From Roseburia sp. (GTDB lineage Bacteria > Bacillota > Clostridia > Lachnospirales > Lachnospiraceae), in contig JAHZFL010000007.1 in the NCBI GenBank assembly GCA_019421345.1, forward strand, positions 1 to 64,000: a stretch of DNA of 64,000 bases, read 5' to 3'. Shown piece after piece: positions 42,952-51,927 of the stretch (position 1 is its first letter; each line of letters opens with the position of its first letter). The position numbers were made by a program, and so were the translations under genes. Under the pieces are notes generated by a model. The model saw only the letters and a program-made list of their open reading frames with translations, was not told where the DNA came from and did not search any database.

Positions 42952-44208
42952 TTAAGGCTTGTTCCGCTTTGCTCTGCTCATGCCTCCTGTCATATGAGAA
43001 ATCTCCCTGCTGCCGGAGGGTTGCTCGATAAAGCAGGCGCGTTTGACGGAATCCTCCCCATAGCGGCAGCGGATCTGATCGACGGCAGAATTTAATCGGG
43101 AAAGCTTTTCGTTGCGTGAACTCTCAAATAAGTCATATTGTTCATATTGCTCTAAGGTTGCGCGGCTGGTATAGACGCCGAGCAGCCGGATCGGCGTGCC
43201 GTCCCATGCGGCCTGAAACAGCTCGCAGACACATGTGTAGATACGTTCTGTGATATTTGTGGAGGAAGCAAGCGTAACCTGACGGGAGGTGCTGTGAAAT
43301 TCACAGTCCGTGATCTGCACCTGCACAACACTGATATAGGCGCCGGCGGCGCGAAGCCTTGCGCCGACGGTTTCACACAATGAGAGGAGGACGCGCTTTG
43401 CGGTCGCCTCGTCGGTGACATCAAACGGTATGGTCATGGAATTGCCGTAGCCCTTGTTGGCGGGCTCACTGTGTGTTAAGGGGGCTGCTTCGATTCCGTT
43501 GGCATAATGCCAGAGCGTGTCTCCATGCGCCTTTAAGGCAGAGACGATGCGGGAGCGGTCGGATGCCGCAAGCTCCCCGATCGTTGTGATGCCAAGGCTG
43601 CGCAGACGCTTGGCAGAGGAGCGTCCGACAAAGAACAGCTCCTCAATGGGAAGCGGCCAGAACTTTTGGGGAAGCTCGCTCAAAAAAAGCGTATGCACAC
43701 GGTCGGGTTTTTCAAAATCAGAAGCCATTTTGGCAAGCAGACGGTTGCAAGATACGCCGATATTGACCGTGAAACCTAGCTCCTCAAAAATGATGCTTTT
43801 TAATTTGTGGGCGAATGCGACGGGATCACCGTAAAGAAGCCTTGTTCCTGTCATATCACAAAACGCTTCGTCAATGCTGTAGGCCTCCACGGAGGGCGCG
43901 TATCTGCGCAGCAATTCTAAAAAACGTGCGGAGCGCTCTACATAGAGATCAAAATGAGGCGGGTATATTTTTAACGTCGGGCATTTGCGCCGCGCCGCGG
44001 CAAGCGGTTCTCCGGTGCGTATACCATAGCGCTTGGCGGCGGGAGATTTTGCAAGAACAATGCCGCGCCGAAGCTGCTCATCCCCTCCGATGACTGCGGG
44101 AAATGTGCGGATATCAGGAGCGGTCGGGTCCTGCTCAAGTCTCCAGACGGCGTCCCAGCTTAAAAAGGCAGAATTGACGTCAATATGATAGATCACGGTT
44201 TCCGGCAT
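42952..44208 (-). CDS. dinB: DNA polymerase IV (Y-family, DinB type)
   Basis: This low-fidelity lesion-bypass polymerase has the catalytic motifs YHIDVNSAFLSWDAV and YSIDEAFCDMT, the PAVIGGDE finger segment and the little-finger domain. ATG 44208 behind AAGGAGGCAACC gives 418 residues. The family's usual DMDAFFAS is here DVNSAFLS, a variant common in clostridial homologues. A LexA-like box and a 17-base-spaced promoter lie upstream, in line with SOS control. Confidence 0.93.
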   Translation of the reverse strand: MPETVIYHIDVNSAFLSWDAVWRLEQDPTAPDIRTFPAVIGGDEQLRRGIVLAKSPAAKRYGIRTGEPLAAARRKCPTLKIYPPHFDLYVERSARFLELLRRYAPSVEAYSIDEAFCDMTGTRLLYGDPVAFAHKLKSIIFEELGFTVNIGVSCNRLLAKMASDFEKPDRVHTLFLSELPQKFWPLPIEELFFVGRSSAKRLRSLGITTIGELAASDRSRIVSALKAHGDTLWHYANGIEAAPLTHSEPANKGYGNSMTIPFDVTDEATAKRVLLSLCETVGARLRAAGAYISVVQVQITDCEFHSTSRQVTLASSTNITERIYTCVCELFQAAWDGTPIRLLGVYTSRATLEQYEQYDLFESSRNEKLSRLNSAVDQIRCRYGEDSVKRACFIEQPSGSREISHMTGGMSRAKRNKP

Positions 44209-44257
44209 GGGGTTGCCTCCTTGTATCAAAAGATGTCTGTCGATCGTGTATAGAATG

Positions 44258-44286
44258 ATTATAGCAGGGAATCGGAAGAATGTAAA
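44258..44286 (-). promoter_or_regulatory. dinB promoter
   Basis: On the minus strand TTTACA (44286-44281) and TATAAT (44263-44258) are 17 bases apart. Confidence 0.7.
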
Positions 44287-44294
44287 TAAAAAAT

Positions 44295-44308
44295 CGAACA
44301 AATATTCG
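44295..44308. promoter_or_regulatory. LexA/DinR-like box
   Basis: CGAACAAATATTCG differs in one position from the Gram-positive LexA consensus CGAACRNRYGTTYG. It lies 8 bases upstream of the dinB -35 box and between the divergent dinB and DUF4422 genes, so it could act on either. Confidence 0.6.
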
Positions 44309-44326
44309 AGTTTTGATGAGGGATTG

Positions 44327-44398
44327 CAAATTCAAACCGCAGAGCCGTATCCGAAATCAGGATAGCGATTCTCTGCGCGAAAACGATTCGGAATGGAG
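44327..44398 (+). promoter_or_regulatory. Structured leader element of the DUF4422 gene (family C, copy 2)
   Basis: The element runs from CAAATTCAAA to TTCGGAATGGAG. CGCAGAG (44338-44344) pairs with CTCTGCG (44371-44377), enclosing a smaller ATCC/GGAT hairpin. Length and ends match the greA leader at 38191-38261. Its GGAG is the ribosome site of the gene that follows. Confidence 0.6.
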
Positions 44399-44405
44399 GA
44401 GAAAT

Positions 44406-45545
44406 ATGAGACTTCGTATCTATGTCATGACGCATAAAAAATTTGAGCTCCCAAAGGATGATCTGTACCGGCCGCTTCATGTCGGGCGTGCGGGAAGCGG
44501 GGATCTTGGCTACCCCGGAGATGACACGGGGGAAAATATTTCTGCGTTAAACTGCTATTACAGCGAGCTTACAGGGCTTTACTGGGTATGGAAAAATTGT
44601 CAGGATCAAGACGCCGTTGGTACCTGCCATTACAGACGCTACCTGATCAATGAGCGTGAGCAGATTTTTACAAAAGCGGAATATGAAAAACTTTTAGGGG
44701 AGTATGATCTGATCACGACGAAGCGTGTCAAACTGAATCATTCATATTTTGACGGCTTTTCGGCAAATCACAATCAAAAAGCGCTCGTTGCGGCAGGGGA
44801 AGCGATTCGGGAGCTCTATCCGGAATATTATGAGACGTTTGTCCGTCTGGTCAACGGTACGGAAACTTATTTTGGAAATATGCTCGTTGCGCGAAAGGAT
44901 CTTTATAACGCTTACTGTCAGTGGCTGTTTTCTATATTTGCACTTGTCTCAGAGCGCATTGAATTGGAGACCGGCGAGGACGCCTACCATAAGCGGGTTT
45001 TTGGCTTTATCTCAGAGTTTTTGCTGCTTGTATGGGTGACAAAGCAGGGGCTGCGCGTGAAGGAATGTAAGGTTGGAATGCTTGGGGAGAAGGCGGAGAC
45101 ACGCGAATTAAAGGAGCGTCTGGCAGAATATTTCCTGCGCAGGGATATTGACGGCGCGAAGAACTATTTTCTGAAGCGGAAGGAGGAGCGGCCGGATGTG
45201 CTGATGGAGGCGTCCGATGTTACGGGAGAGCTGCGGCTTAGTATGCAGGTGATCGCAACGGCGGGGCTGGAGCGGGCGGCGTACGGCAGCAGCATTTTAG
45301 AGAGGGAAAACCGTTTTTCGGAGCTGATGCGGATTTTTGAGGGAATTAACCGGGCGGTATATCAGACGCGGATCGGCTGTCTGCGGGAAGAAGATATTGA
45401 ATTTCTAAAGAAGCATCAGATTTCCAAGACAGCGCTTGGCGTGGCGGTACAGCTTCCGGGAGATAAAAAAGAGGAGACAAAGCGTGTGCTGGAAGAAATT
45501 TTTAAGCACATGGAGGAAGAAGAAACACATTTTTCTATAATATAA
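44406..45545 (+). CDS. DUF4422 family glycosyltransferase
   Basis: The protein begins MRLRIYVMTHKKFELPKDDL; in this family the N-terminal domain (about residues 1-250) holds GENISALNCYYSELTGLYWVW and GTCHYRRYL, both present. It probably transfers a sugar in capsule or surface-polysaccharide synthesis, although no such cluster surrounds it. The C-terminal 130 residues are an extra, charged helical extension I cannot assign. ATG 44406 follows GGAGGAGAA. The total is 379 residues. Confidence 0.88.
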   Translation: MRLRIYVMTHKKFELPKDDLYRPLHVGRAGSGDLGYPGDDTGENISALNCYYSELTGLYWVWKNCQDQDAVGTCHYRRYLINEREQIFTKAEYEKLLGEYDLITTKRVKLNHSYFDGFSANHNQKALVAAGEAIRELYPEYYETFVRLVNGTETYFGNMLVARKDLYNAYCQWLFSIFALVSERIELETGEDAYHKRVFGFISEFLLLVWVTKQGLRVKECKVGMLGEKAETRELKERLAEYFLRRDIDGAKNYFLKRKEERPDVLMEASDVTGELRLSMQVIATAGLERAAYGSSILERENRFSELMRIFEGINRAVYQTRIGCLREEDIEFLKKHQISKTALGVAVQLPGDKKEETKRVLEEIFKHMEEEETHFSII

Positions 45546-45637
45546 TTATTAATTTTTATAGAATGTCTTGAAAAAAATAAAAATTTCTGTTACCATAAAC
45601 GAGTTGTTTCTTGTAAATAAAATTTCAGGAGCAGCTT

Positions 45638-45709
45638 GCAACCGTAGTCTAATGGATAGAACACCGGACTCCGACTCCGGCAATGCGGGTTCGATTCCCG
45701 CCGGGTGCA
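45638..45709 (+). tRNA. tRNA-Arg (anticodon CCG)
   Basis: The 72-base sequence folds as a cloverleaf without an encoded CCA. The anticodon arm CCGGA-CTCCGAC-TCCGG puts CCG at positions 34-36, reading CGG codons. The T arm is GCGGG-TTCGATT-CCCGC. The acceptor arms GCAACCG and CGGGTGC pair except for an A-G mismatch at the fourth pair, which is unusual. Confidence 0.93.
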
Positions 45710-45848
45710 TTGTTAAGAGATACAGCAGGAGGAGACGCCTGCTGTTTAGTTTCGGAAAAGATAAGTAGTCAGAGGCGCGTGTGTTTTGTCTGTTGGTGAC
45801 ATGGGAAGCACACAGAGCGTGAGGATCGTTGTTTGTCGGAAAGGTACG

Positions 45849-47156
45849 GTGGATAAGAATATGGAAAATTCTAAGTTAAATGATAGATTAAAAAAACAAA
45901 AAAACGATAAGATTCTTCAGTTTATTAAGGAGAATCTCCGTTATTTTGCGGCAGGTGCATTATTTGTCGTAATGGTTACGGTGCTTGCAATGTGTGCGAG
46001 GCCGCAGGAGGGTAAGATGCCGAAGGGAGACGTGCCGGCCGCTGCACAGGAGTATGAGGTGGACGCACATGCCGAGGTGAATACGCTTATCCAGCAGTAT
46101 TATACCGCCTATGCCGCAGGGGATGTGGCGACGCTTAGTACGCTTGCAACTCCGGTTTCCGCGAATGAGCAGAGCTATATTTCAATGTTCAGCCAGTATG
46201 TGGATGAATACCAGAATATCAAGTGCTATACAAAGCCGGGCCTGGACGAGAAGTCCTATCTGGTTTCCGTGTCAATGGAGATTAAATTTACCGGAGTCGA
46301 TACGCTTGCGCCGGGACTTGATTTCTTTTATGTGAGAACGAATGAGAGCGGAGCGCTCTATATTGATAATCTGTACTGTCAGTATAATCTGGCGAATCAG
46401 GAAAATGCGCTTGATACCAGCGTGCAGAATCTGATCGGTGAATTTGAGGGTCAGGAGGATGTGATCGCACTGCAGAGCGAGGTGCAGACGAGGTTTGATG
46501 AAGCGGTAGCTGCGGATGCGAATCTTTCTGCAATGATAACGACTACGATCCCGGATGCGATCAATGGCTGGGTGACACAGCTTGCACAGGCACAGCCGCA
46601 GCCGCAAGAGCCGGCGCCTGAGCAGCCGCAGGAGCAGCCACCGCAGGAACCGGTACCGGAGCAGCCGCCCGCTACGGAAGCACCGCAGGAGCCGGCGCCT
46701 GAGCAGCCGCAGGAGCAGCCACCGCAGGAAATGCTTTATGCAGTAGATACCGTCAATGTAAGAGCAACGGCAGATACGGCTTCTGAGAAGATCGGAAGTC
46801 TGGAAAAGGGAGTTGCGATTGCAAGAACTGCCGTCGAGGGCGAGTGGAGCAAGGTGAATTACGGAGGCTATGAGGGCTACATAAAGAGCGAATATCTGTC
46901 AGCAGAGCCGCCTGCAGCCGATGCGGCGGCAGACGCAGGGCAGCCGGCAGATGCAGGCGCAGCACTTTCTGAGGGGACTGAGGTTCAGCTTAAGGATACG
47001 GTAAATATCCGTGCAAGCATGAGTGAGGATTCCGAGCGTATCGGAACGGCATATTCCGGTGAGAAGGTAACCGTTATCATGAGCTATGCAGAGGGCTGGA
47101 CAAAGGTTACATGGAATAATAAGACAGGCTATATCAAATCATCATTATTACAGTAG
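45849..47156 (+). CDS. Membrane-anchored protein with proline/glutamine linker and two SH3b domains
   Basis: Order: a short cytosolic part, one membrane segment (about residues 28-48), an extracellular NTF2-like or cystatin-like alpha/beta domain (about 70-240), a linker rich in PQEQPPQEP units (about 245-295), then two SH3b domains, MLYAVDTVNVRATADT and VQLKDTVNIRASMSED. SH3b pairs usually bind cell wall. GTG 45849 has GGAAAGG at good spacing; ATG 45861 is the alternative start. The linker DNA is an internal imperfect repeat. It follows the tRNA and ends at a strong terminator. Confidence 0.85.
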   Translation: MDKNMENSKLNDRLKKQKNDKILQFIKENLRYFAAGALFVVMVTVLAMCARPQEGKMPKGDVPAAAQEYEVDAHAEVNTLIQQYYTAYAAGDVATLSTLATPVSANEQSYISMFSQYVDEYQNIKCYTKPGLDEKSYLVSVSMEIKFTGVDTLAPGLDFFYVRTNESGALYIDNLYCQYNLANQENALDTSVQNLIGEFEGQEDVIALQSEVQTRFDEAVAADANLSAMITTTIPDAINGWVTQLAQAQPQPQEPAPEQPQEQPPQEPVPEQPPATEAPQEPAPEQPQEQPPQEMLYAVDTVNVRATADTASEKIGSLEKGVAIARTAVEGEWSKVNYGGYEGYIKSEYLSAEPPAADAAADAGQPADAGAALSEGTEVQLKDTVNIRASMSEDSERIGTAYSGEKVTVIMSYAEGWTKVTWNNKTGYIKSSLLQ

Positions 47157-47161
47157 GAGTA

Positions 47162-47196
47162 AACGGAGACTTTTCGAGGCGAAGTCTCCGTTTTTT
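47162..47196 (+). terminator. Rho-independent terminator
   Basis: ACGGAGACTT (47163-47172) pairs with AAGTCTCCGT (47182-47191), followed by a run of T. It closes the SH3b gene 50 bases before the next start. Confidence 0.9.
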
Positions 47197-47209
47197 CACA
47201 GGAGCGTAC

Positions 47210-47968
47210 ATGGAAGAACAGGGAATCCGGATCAATAAGTTTTTAAGCGAGGCGGGCGTTTGCTCAAGGAGGGAGGCGGACCGTCAGGTGGCAGAGGGAA
47301 ATGTCACGGTAGACGGCAGGCGGGCAGAGGTTGGCACGCGGGTGCTGCAGGGGCAGAGCGTCTGCATTTGCGGCAGGGAGGTCACAAAGGAGGAGGAGAT
47401 GATCCTGCTGGCGCTTTATAAGCCTGTCGGTATTGTCTGTACGGCGGAAAAGCGCGAGAAAAATAATGTCATTGACTATATCGGTTATCCGAAGCGAATT
47501 TATCCGGTTGGAAGACTTGATAAGGATTCGGAGGGGCTGTTGTTGCTGACGAATAACGGAGACATTGTCAATAAGCTGATGCGCGCTGGAAATATGCATG
47601 AGAAGGAGTATCTTGTGACAGTCAGCAAGCCGATAACCGAGTCCTTCCTGCGCGGAATGGCAGGCGGCGTTCCCCTGCGCGAGCTTGGTGTTACGACGCG
47701 AAAATGCCGGGTGGAACGCGTTGGAAAACGGGAGTTTCGGATCATATTGACGCAGGGGCTGAACCGTCAGATCCGCAGGATGTGTGAATATTTTGGGTAT
47801 CGTGTTGTAAAATTAGTCCGTACCCGTATTATGAACATAGAATTGGGCAACTTAGAGAAAGGGAAGTACCGTGCAGTTACGGCGGAGGAGTATGGCAGGC
47901 TTCAGAGACTGCTTCTTGGCTCCTCGAATGAGACGGTCATCCCGCGGCAGGAGGATAAAAAGAAATGA
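47210..47968 (+). CDS. 23S rRNA pseudouridine synthase, RluB/RsuA family
   Basis: It isomerises a uridine in rRNA. An N-terminal S4 RNA-binding domain (RINKFLSEAGVCSRREADRQ) precedes the catalytic domain with GRLDKDSEGLLLLTNNGD, in which the Asp is catalytic, and LNRQIRRMCEYFGYRV. At 252 residues it is complete. Its TGA stop overlaps the ATG of ligA (ATGA at 47965-47968). Confidence 0.93.
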   Translation: MEEQGIRINKFLSEAGVCSRREADRQVAEGNVTVDGRRAEVGTRVLQGQSVCICGREVTKEEEMILLALYKPVGIVCTAEKREKNNVIDYIGYPKRIYPVGRLDKDSEGLLLLTNNGDIVNKLMRAGNMHEKEYLVTVSKPITESFLRGMAGGVPLRELGVTTRKCRVERVGKREFRIILTQGLNRQIRRMCEYFGYRVVKLVRTRIMNIELGNLEKGKYRAVTAEEYGRLQRLLLGSSNETVIPRQEDKKK

Positions 47969-49962
47969 CGCCAAATGAGAGAATTGCTGCGCTGCGCGAG
48001 CAGATCGCATATCACAGCGACAAATATTATAACGAGGATGATCCTGAAATTACAGATCATGAATTTGATATGCTGATGCGGGAATTAAAGCAGCTTGAGA
48101 AAGAAAATCCGTCGCTGGTGACGGCGGATTCGCCGACACAGAAGGTCGGAGGGACGGCAAAGCGGACCGCAGGTGTTTTGGTGCGGCACAATGTACCGAT
48201 GCTAAGTCTGCAGGACGTCTTTTCCAAAGAGGAGGTCCTGGAATTTGTCGAGCAGATGAGAGAGCAGCTTGACGATCCCGAGTTCGTGGTGGAGTATAAA
48301 ATTGACGGGCTATCGCTGGCGCTGCGCTATGAGAACGGCACGCTTGTTTTGGCGGAGACGCGCGGAGACGGTATCAATTTCGGAGAGGATGTAACGGCAA
48401 ATGCGCTGGCGATCGCAGACGTTCGGAAAAAGCTAAAGGACGCGCCGGAGTATCTTGAACTGCGCGGCGAGGTTTATATGAAAAACGATGCCTTTGAAGC
48501 GGTCAACGAAAAGCAGGAGCTGCTGGGAAAGAAACCGTTTGCCAACCCAAGAAACTGTGCGGCGGGCACACTGCGTCAGCTTGACTCGGCAGTGACAAAG
48601 GAACGCGGGCTCTCTCTTTTCGTCTTTAATATCCAGCAGGTGCGGGGAATGGAGATCAAGACACACACCGAAGGCTATGAATACTTAAAGAAACAGGGGA
48701 TCACCGTGATCGATGATTACAGGGTCTGTGGGACAGCGGACGAGGTCTGGGCGGCGATCGAGGAGATCGGTGAGAATCGTGGGAAGCTTGGCTACGACAT
48801 TGACGGGGCGGTGGTAAAGGTCAACCGCTATGAGGATCGTGAGAAGCTTGGAGCGACCTCTAAGGTACCGCGCTGGGCAGTCGCCTATAAATATCCGCCG
48901 GAGGAGAAGGAGAGCCGTATTTTAGATATTGAGCTTTCAGTCGGAAGGACCGGAAGAATCACTCCGACTGCGATCTTTGCGCCGGTCCGTCTTTGCGGGA
49001 CAACTGTCTCAAGGGCGACGCTGCACAATCAGGATTTTATTGACGAGCTGGACATTGGAATCGGCGATACGGTTGTTGTTTATAAATCGGGAGAAATCAT
49101 TCCAAAGATCAAGGAAGTGAAAAAGGAAAAGCGGCCGGCAGACTGGAAGCGTTTTGTAATTCCCGACAGTTGTCCTGCGTGCGGAGCAAAGACAGAGCGC
49201 GAGCGCGATACGGCGGACATCAAATGCACCTCGCCCAACTGTCCGGCGCAGTTGGAACGTCATATCATTAATTTTGTCGGCAGGGACGCGATGGACATCA
49301 AGGGCTTTGGTACGGTTTCTATTGAAGAACTGATCCGAATGGGGTATATTAAGGATATTGCAGATATTTACAGGCTGTATGAACATAGAGATGATCTGAT
49401 CGCACAGGGAATTATCGGAAAAGAAAAAAACACGGACAAGCTTTTGGAGGCGATCGAGCGGTCGAAGCAAAACGACGGCTACAAGCTTTTGACAGGCTTT
49501 GGAATCCCAAATGTCGGGAAAGCGGCGGCGAAAGCGGTGATGAAGCATTTTCAGAAAATGGATCGTCTTATGGAGGCAACGACGGAGGAACTGACGGCTG
49601 TCAACGACATCGGAGAGGTGAGCGCGGCATGCATCAGGAGCTTTTTCACAGAGGAAAAGAATCGCGCGATCATTGCGCGTCTAAAGGACTGCGGCGTTAA
49701 TATGGATGCCGCCGAGGATGAGACGGTCGATTCGGTATTCAGCGGAAAAACAATCGTTGTCACGGGCACACTGCCGACGATTGGTCGCAAGGAGGCGCAG
49801 GAGCTGATTGAGCGCTGCGGCGGAAAGGCATCAGGCTCTGTCTCCAAAAAGACAGATTATGTGCTGGCAGGAGAAAATGCCGGCAGCAAGCTTGTAAAAG
49901 CACAGGAGCTTGGAATTTCGATTATTTCCGAGGAAGAATTTTTGGCGATGTTAAACAGATAG
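47965..49962 (+). CDS. ligA: NAD-dependent DNA ligase
   Basis: It seals nicks in replication and repair. The adenylation Lys is in VEYKIDGLSLALRYENG, followed by the OB fold, a four-Cys zinc site (CPACG...C..PNCPAQ), helix-hairpin-helix repeats and a C-terminal BRCT domain (about residues 590-665). The 665 residues are full length. It is coupled to the pseudouridine synthase by a 4-base overlap. Confidence 0.97.
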   Translation: MTPNERIAALREQIAYHSDKYYNEDDPEITDHEFDMLMRELKQLEKENPSLVTADSPTQKVGGTAKRTAGVLVRHNVPMLSLQDVFSKEEVLEFVEQMREQLDDPEFVVEYKIDGLSLALRYENGTLVLAETRGDGINFGEDVTANALAIADVRKKLKDAPEYLELRGEVYMKNDAFEAVNEKQELLGKKPFANPRNCAAGTLRQLDSAVTKERGLSLFVFNIQQVRGMEIKTHTEGYEYLKKQGITVIDDYRVCGTADEVWAAIEEIGENRGKLGYDIDGAVVKVNRYEDREKLGATSKVPRWAVAYKYPPEEKESRILDIELSVGRTGRITPTAIFAPVRLCGTTVSRATLHNQDFIDELDIGIGDTVVVYKSGEIIPKIKEVKKEKRPADWKRFVIPDSCPACGAKTERERDTADIKCTSPNCPAQLERHIINFVGRDAMDIKGFGTVSIEELIRMGYIKDIADIYRLYEHRDDLIAQGIIGKEKNTDKLLEAIERSKQNDGYKLLTGFGIPNVGKAAAKAVMKHFQKMDRLMEATTEELTAVNDIGEVSAACIRSFFTEEKNRAIIARLKDCGVNMDAAEDETVDSVFSGKTIVVTGTLPTIGRKEAQELIERCGGKASGSVSKKTDYVLAGENAGSKLVKAQELGISIISEEEFLAMLNR

Positions 49963-49975
49963 AGAGGAATCGGAT

Positions 49976-50896
49976 ATGCCAATCAAAACACAGAGTGATC
50001 TGCCGGCAAAAGAAATATTGGAGAAGGAAAATATATTTGTTATGGATGAGAAGCGAGCGGTGCATCAGGATATACGAGCGATCGAGATCGGGATCTTAAA
50101 TCTGATGCCGTTAAAGGAGGAGACGGAGCTGCAGCTTCTGCGCTCCTTATCGAACACGCCGCTGCAGGTAGACGTGACTTTTATCACAGTCTCTACACAT
50201 GAATTTAAGAATGCCTCTATGAGCCATTTGAAGAAGTTTTATGAAACCTTTTCGGATATCAAGCACCGTTTTTTTGACGGATTGATCATTACGGGTGCGC
50301 CGATCGAGCAGATGGAATATGAGGATGTGGATTATTGGGGAGAGATTTGTGAGATTTTTGAATGGACAAAAACGCATGTCACGTCTACGCTGCATCTTTG
50401 CTGGGGAGCACAGGCAGGGCTTTACTATCATTACGGTTTGAAAAAGCATCTGCTGCCAAAGAAAATGTTTGGCGTGTACGAGCATCGTGTGATGAACCGA
50501 AAGGTGCCGTTAGTGCGCGGATTTGACGATTGCTTTATGGCGCCGCATTCGAGACATACCGAGGTGCGCGCAGAGGATATACGAAGGGTACGGGAACTGA
50601 CGATTCTGGCAGAGTCTTGCGACGCGGGCGTATTTTTGGCGGTTGCCGACGAGGGGAGGAAAATCTTTGTGATGGGTCATCCCGAATATGACCGCATGAC
50701 ACTGGATAAGGAGTATAAGCGCGACAAGAATAAGGGGATTTCGATCGCGCTTCCCGTCAATTATTATCCAAATGATGACGATACGGCAAAGCCGAAGCTT
50801 CAGTGGCGTTCTCACGGCAATATTTTGTACAGCAACTGGCTGAATTATTATGTATATCAGGTGACACCTTATGATTTGGCGGGAACACCGTTTTAA
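49976..50896 (+). CDS. metA: Homoserine O-acyltransferase, MetA family
   Basis: It activates homoserine for methionine synthesis. The nucleophile Cys is in STLHLCWGAQAGLYYHYG, with the HPEYD and MAPHSRHTE segments of the family. At 306 residues it is full length. Many clostridial MetA enzymes use acetyl-CoA rather than succinyl-CoA; the specificity cannot be settled by eye here. It follows ligA by 13 bases and ends in a terminator. Confidence 0.94.
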   Translation: MPIKTQSDLPAKEILEKENIFVMDEKRAVHQDIRAIEIGILNLMPLKEETELQLLRSLSNTPLQVDVTFITVSTHEFKNASMSHLKKFYETFSDIKHRFFDGLIITGAPIEQMEYEDVDYWGEICEIFEWTKTHVTSTLHLCWGAQAGLYYHYGLKKHLLPKKMFGVYEHRVMNRKVPLVRGFDDCFMAPHSRHTEVRAEDIRRVRELTILAESCDAGVFLAVADEGRKIFVMGHPEYDRMTLDKEYKRDKNKGISIALPVNYYPNDDDTAKPKLQWRSHGNILYSNWLNYYVYQVTPYDLAGTPF

Positions 50897-50952
50897 TGGA
50901 GGTGCTTAGAAGCCTTGTCGGACATCAGGCTGTCTGTGGAAACGACATTGTG

Positions 50953-50991
50953 AGGGTATATTGTAAACGGCAATATACCCTTAAATTTTTT
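50953..50991 (+). terminator. Terminator after metA
   Basis: AGGGTATATTG (50953-50963) pairs with CAATATACCCT (50971-50981), followed by TAAATTTTTT. The 11-bp stem is AT-rich. Confidence 0.8.
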
Positions 50992-51128
50992 ACATAAATT
51001 ACGGTAGATAAGCGAAAAATTGACGCGTAAAAAATACTTGCGGGGCGCATACTTCCATGCAATTTGGACTTGCTAGCCATCTGAGGTAAGAAAAAGCATA
51101 ATAGATACCGGAAGGAGGAACACATAAC

Positions 51129-51854
51129 ATGAGATTAGGACAGACAATTACAGAAATACGAAAAGAAAGAAAAATGACACAAGAAGAATTTGCCCAAATT
51201 TTTCATGTTACAAGACAGACCGTATCAAATTGGGAGAAGGAAAAAAATTATCCGGATTTAGAAACTCTGATTTTTATGAGTGAGGAGTTTCATATCTCCC
51301 TCGATGTTATGCTAAAGGAGGATCAGAAGATGGTTAAAAAATTGAATAAGGAAATAATACTTAGTAAAAGATTTAAGAAACGTGCGATCTTGATTCTGGT
51401 TTGTACAGTGATCGTATTGGTGATTGGTGCAGCAGGCTGGGGCATCGCATGGAATCAGACAAGGAATTCGTTGGAAGCGGGGTTTCAAAATGGTGTGGAA
51501 GCGAATGGATTTCAATTTGATGAGCAGTCAGGTTACTATAAGAAAGTAATCGATGAGAAATCTTATTACGCGCTGCCGAATCAGTCCATGCCGGGGTATT
51601 TTGATTTTGTACTTCATTTTTATAATTCCGTATTAGATTATTATACAGCGGAGAATGGGATGAATATCCAGATACGGTGGAGCGGCAGAGATCAGGAAGG
51701 AAACATGGAGCATGTGGTTTATTGTTTAGACGAATACGGAAGACATGCGTATACGCTGACGGAGGAACAAGAAAAGGAATTATGCCGGACAAATACGAAT
51801 ATTAGCCTCATTCTGGAACAGGGCGAGAAGATCTATGAGAGTGTATATGAATAG
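51129..51854 (+). CDS. XRE-family regulator with one membrane segment and extracellular tail
   Basis: The N-terminal helix-turn-helix (about residues 5-60) reads MTQEEFAQIFHVTRQTVSNW, with the conserved Trp intact. A membrane segment (about 90-110, AILILVCTVIVLVIGAAGW) and an extracellular tail of about 120 residues follow. This one-component design could sense an outside signal and act at DNA. Its target is unknown; it may control itself or the ABC transporter after it. It shares general plan with the broken gene at 1133-1747, though the tails differ. Confidence 0.88.
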   Translation: MRLGQTITEIRKERKMTQEEFAQIFHVTRQTVSNWEKEKNYPDLETLIFMSEEFHISLDVMLKEDQKMVKKLNKEIILSKRFKKRAILILVCTVIVLVIGAAGWGIAWNQTRNSLEAGFQNGVEANGFQFDEQSGYYKKVIDEKSYYALPNQSMPGYFDFVLHFYNSVLDYYTAENGMNIQIRWSGRDQEGNMEHVVYCLDEYGRHAYTLTEEQEKELCRTNTNISLILEQGEKIYESVYE

Positions 51855-51891
51855 CGCGAGGTAGAGGGGCTATAAAACGCCCGGTTTATAG

Positions 51892-51923
51892 CAGACAGTT
51901 TTATGAAAAACTGTCTGTTTTTT
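51892..51923 (+). terminator. Terminator after the XRE gene
   Basis: AGACAGTTTT (51893-51902) pairs with AAAACTGTCT (51907-51916), followed by a T run. Confidence 0.9.
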
Positions 51924-51927
51924 GTTG

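Noticed and set aside
45795..45835. Further family B copy before the SH3b gene
   Set aside because: GACATGGGAAGCACACAGAG resembles the unit only loosely and cannot form the two hairpins.
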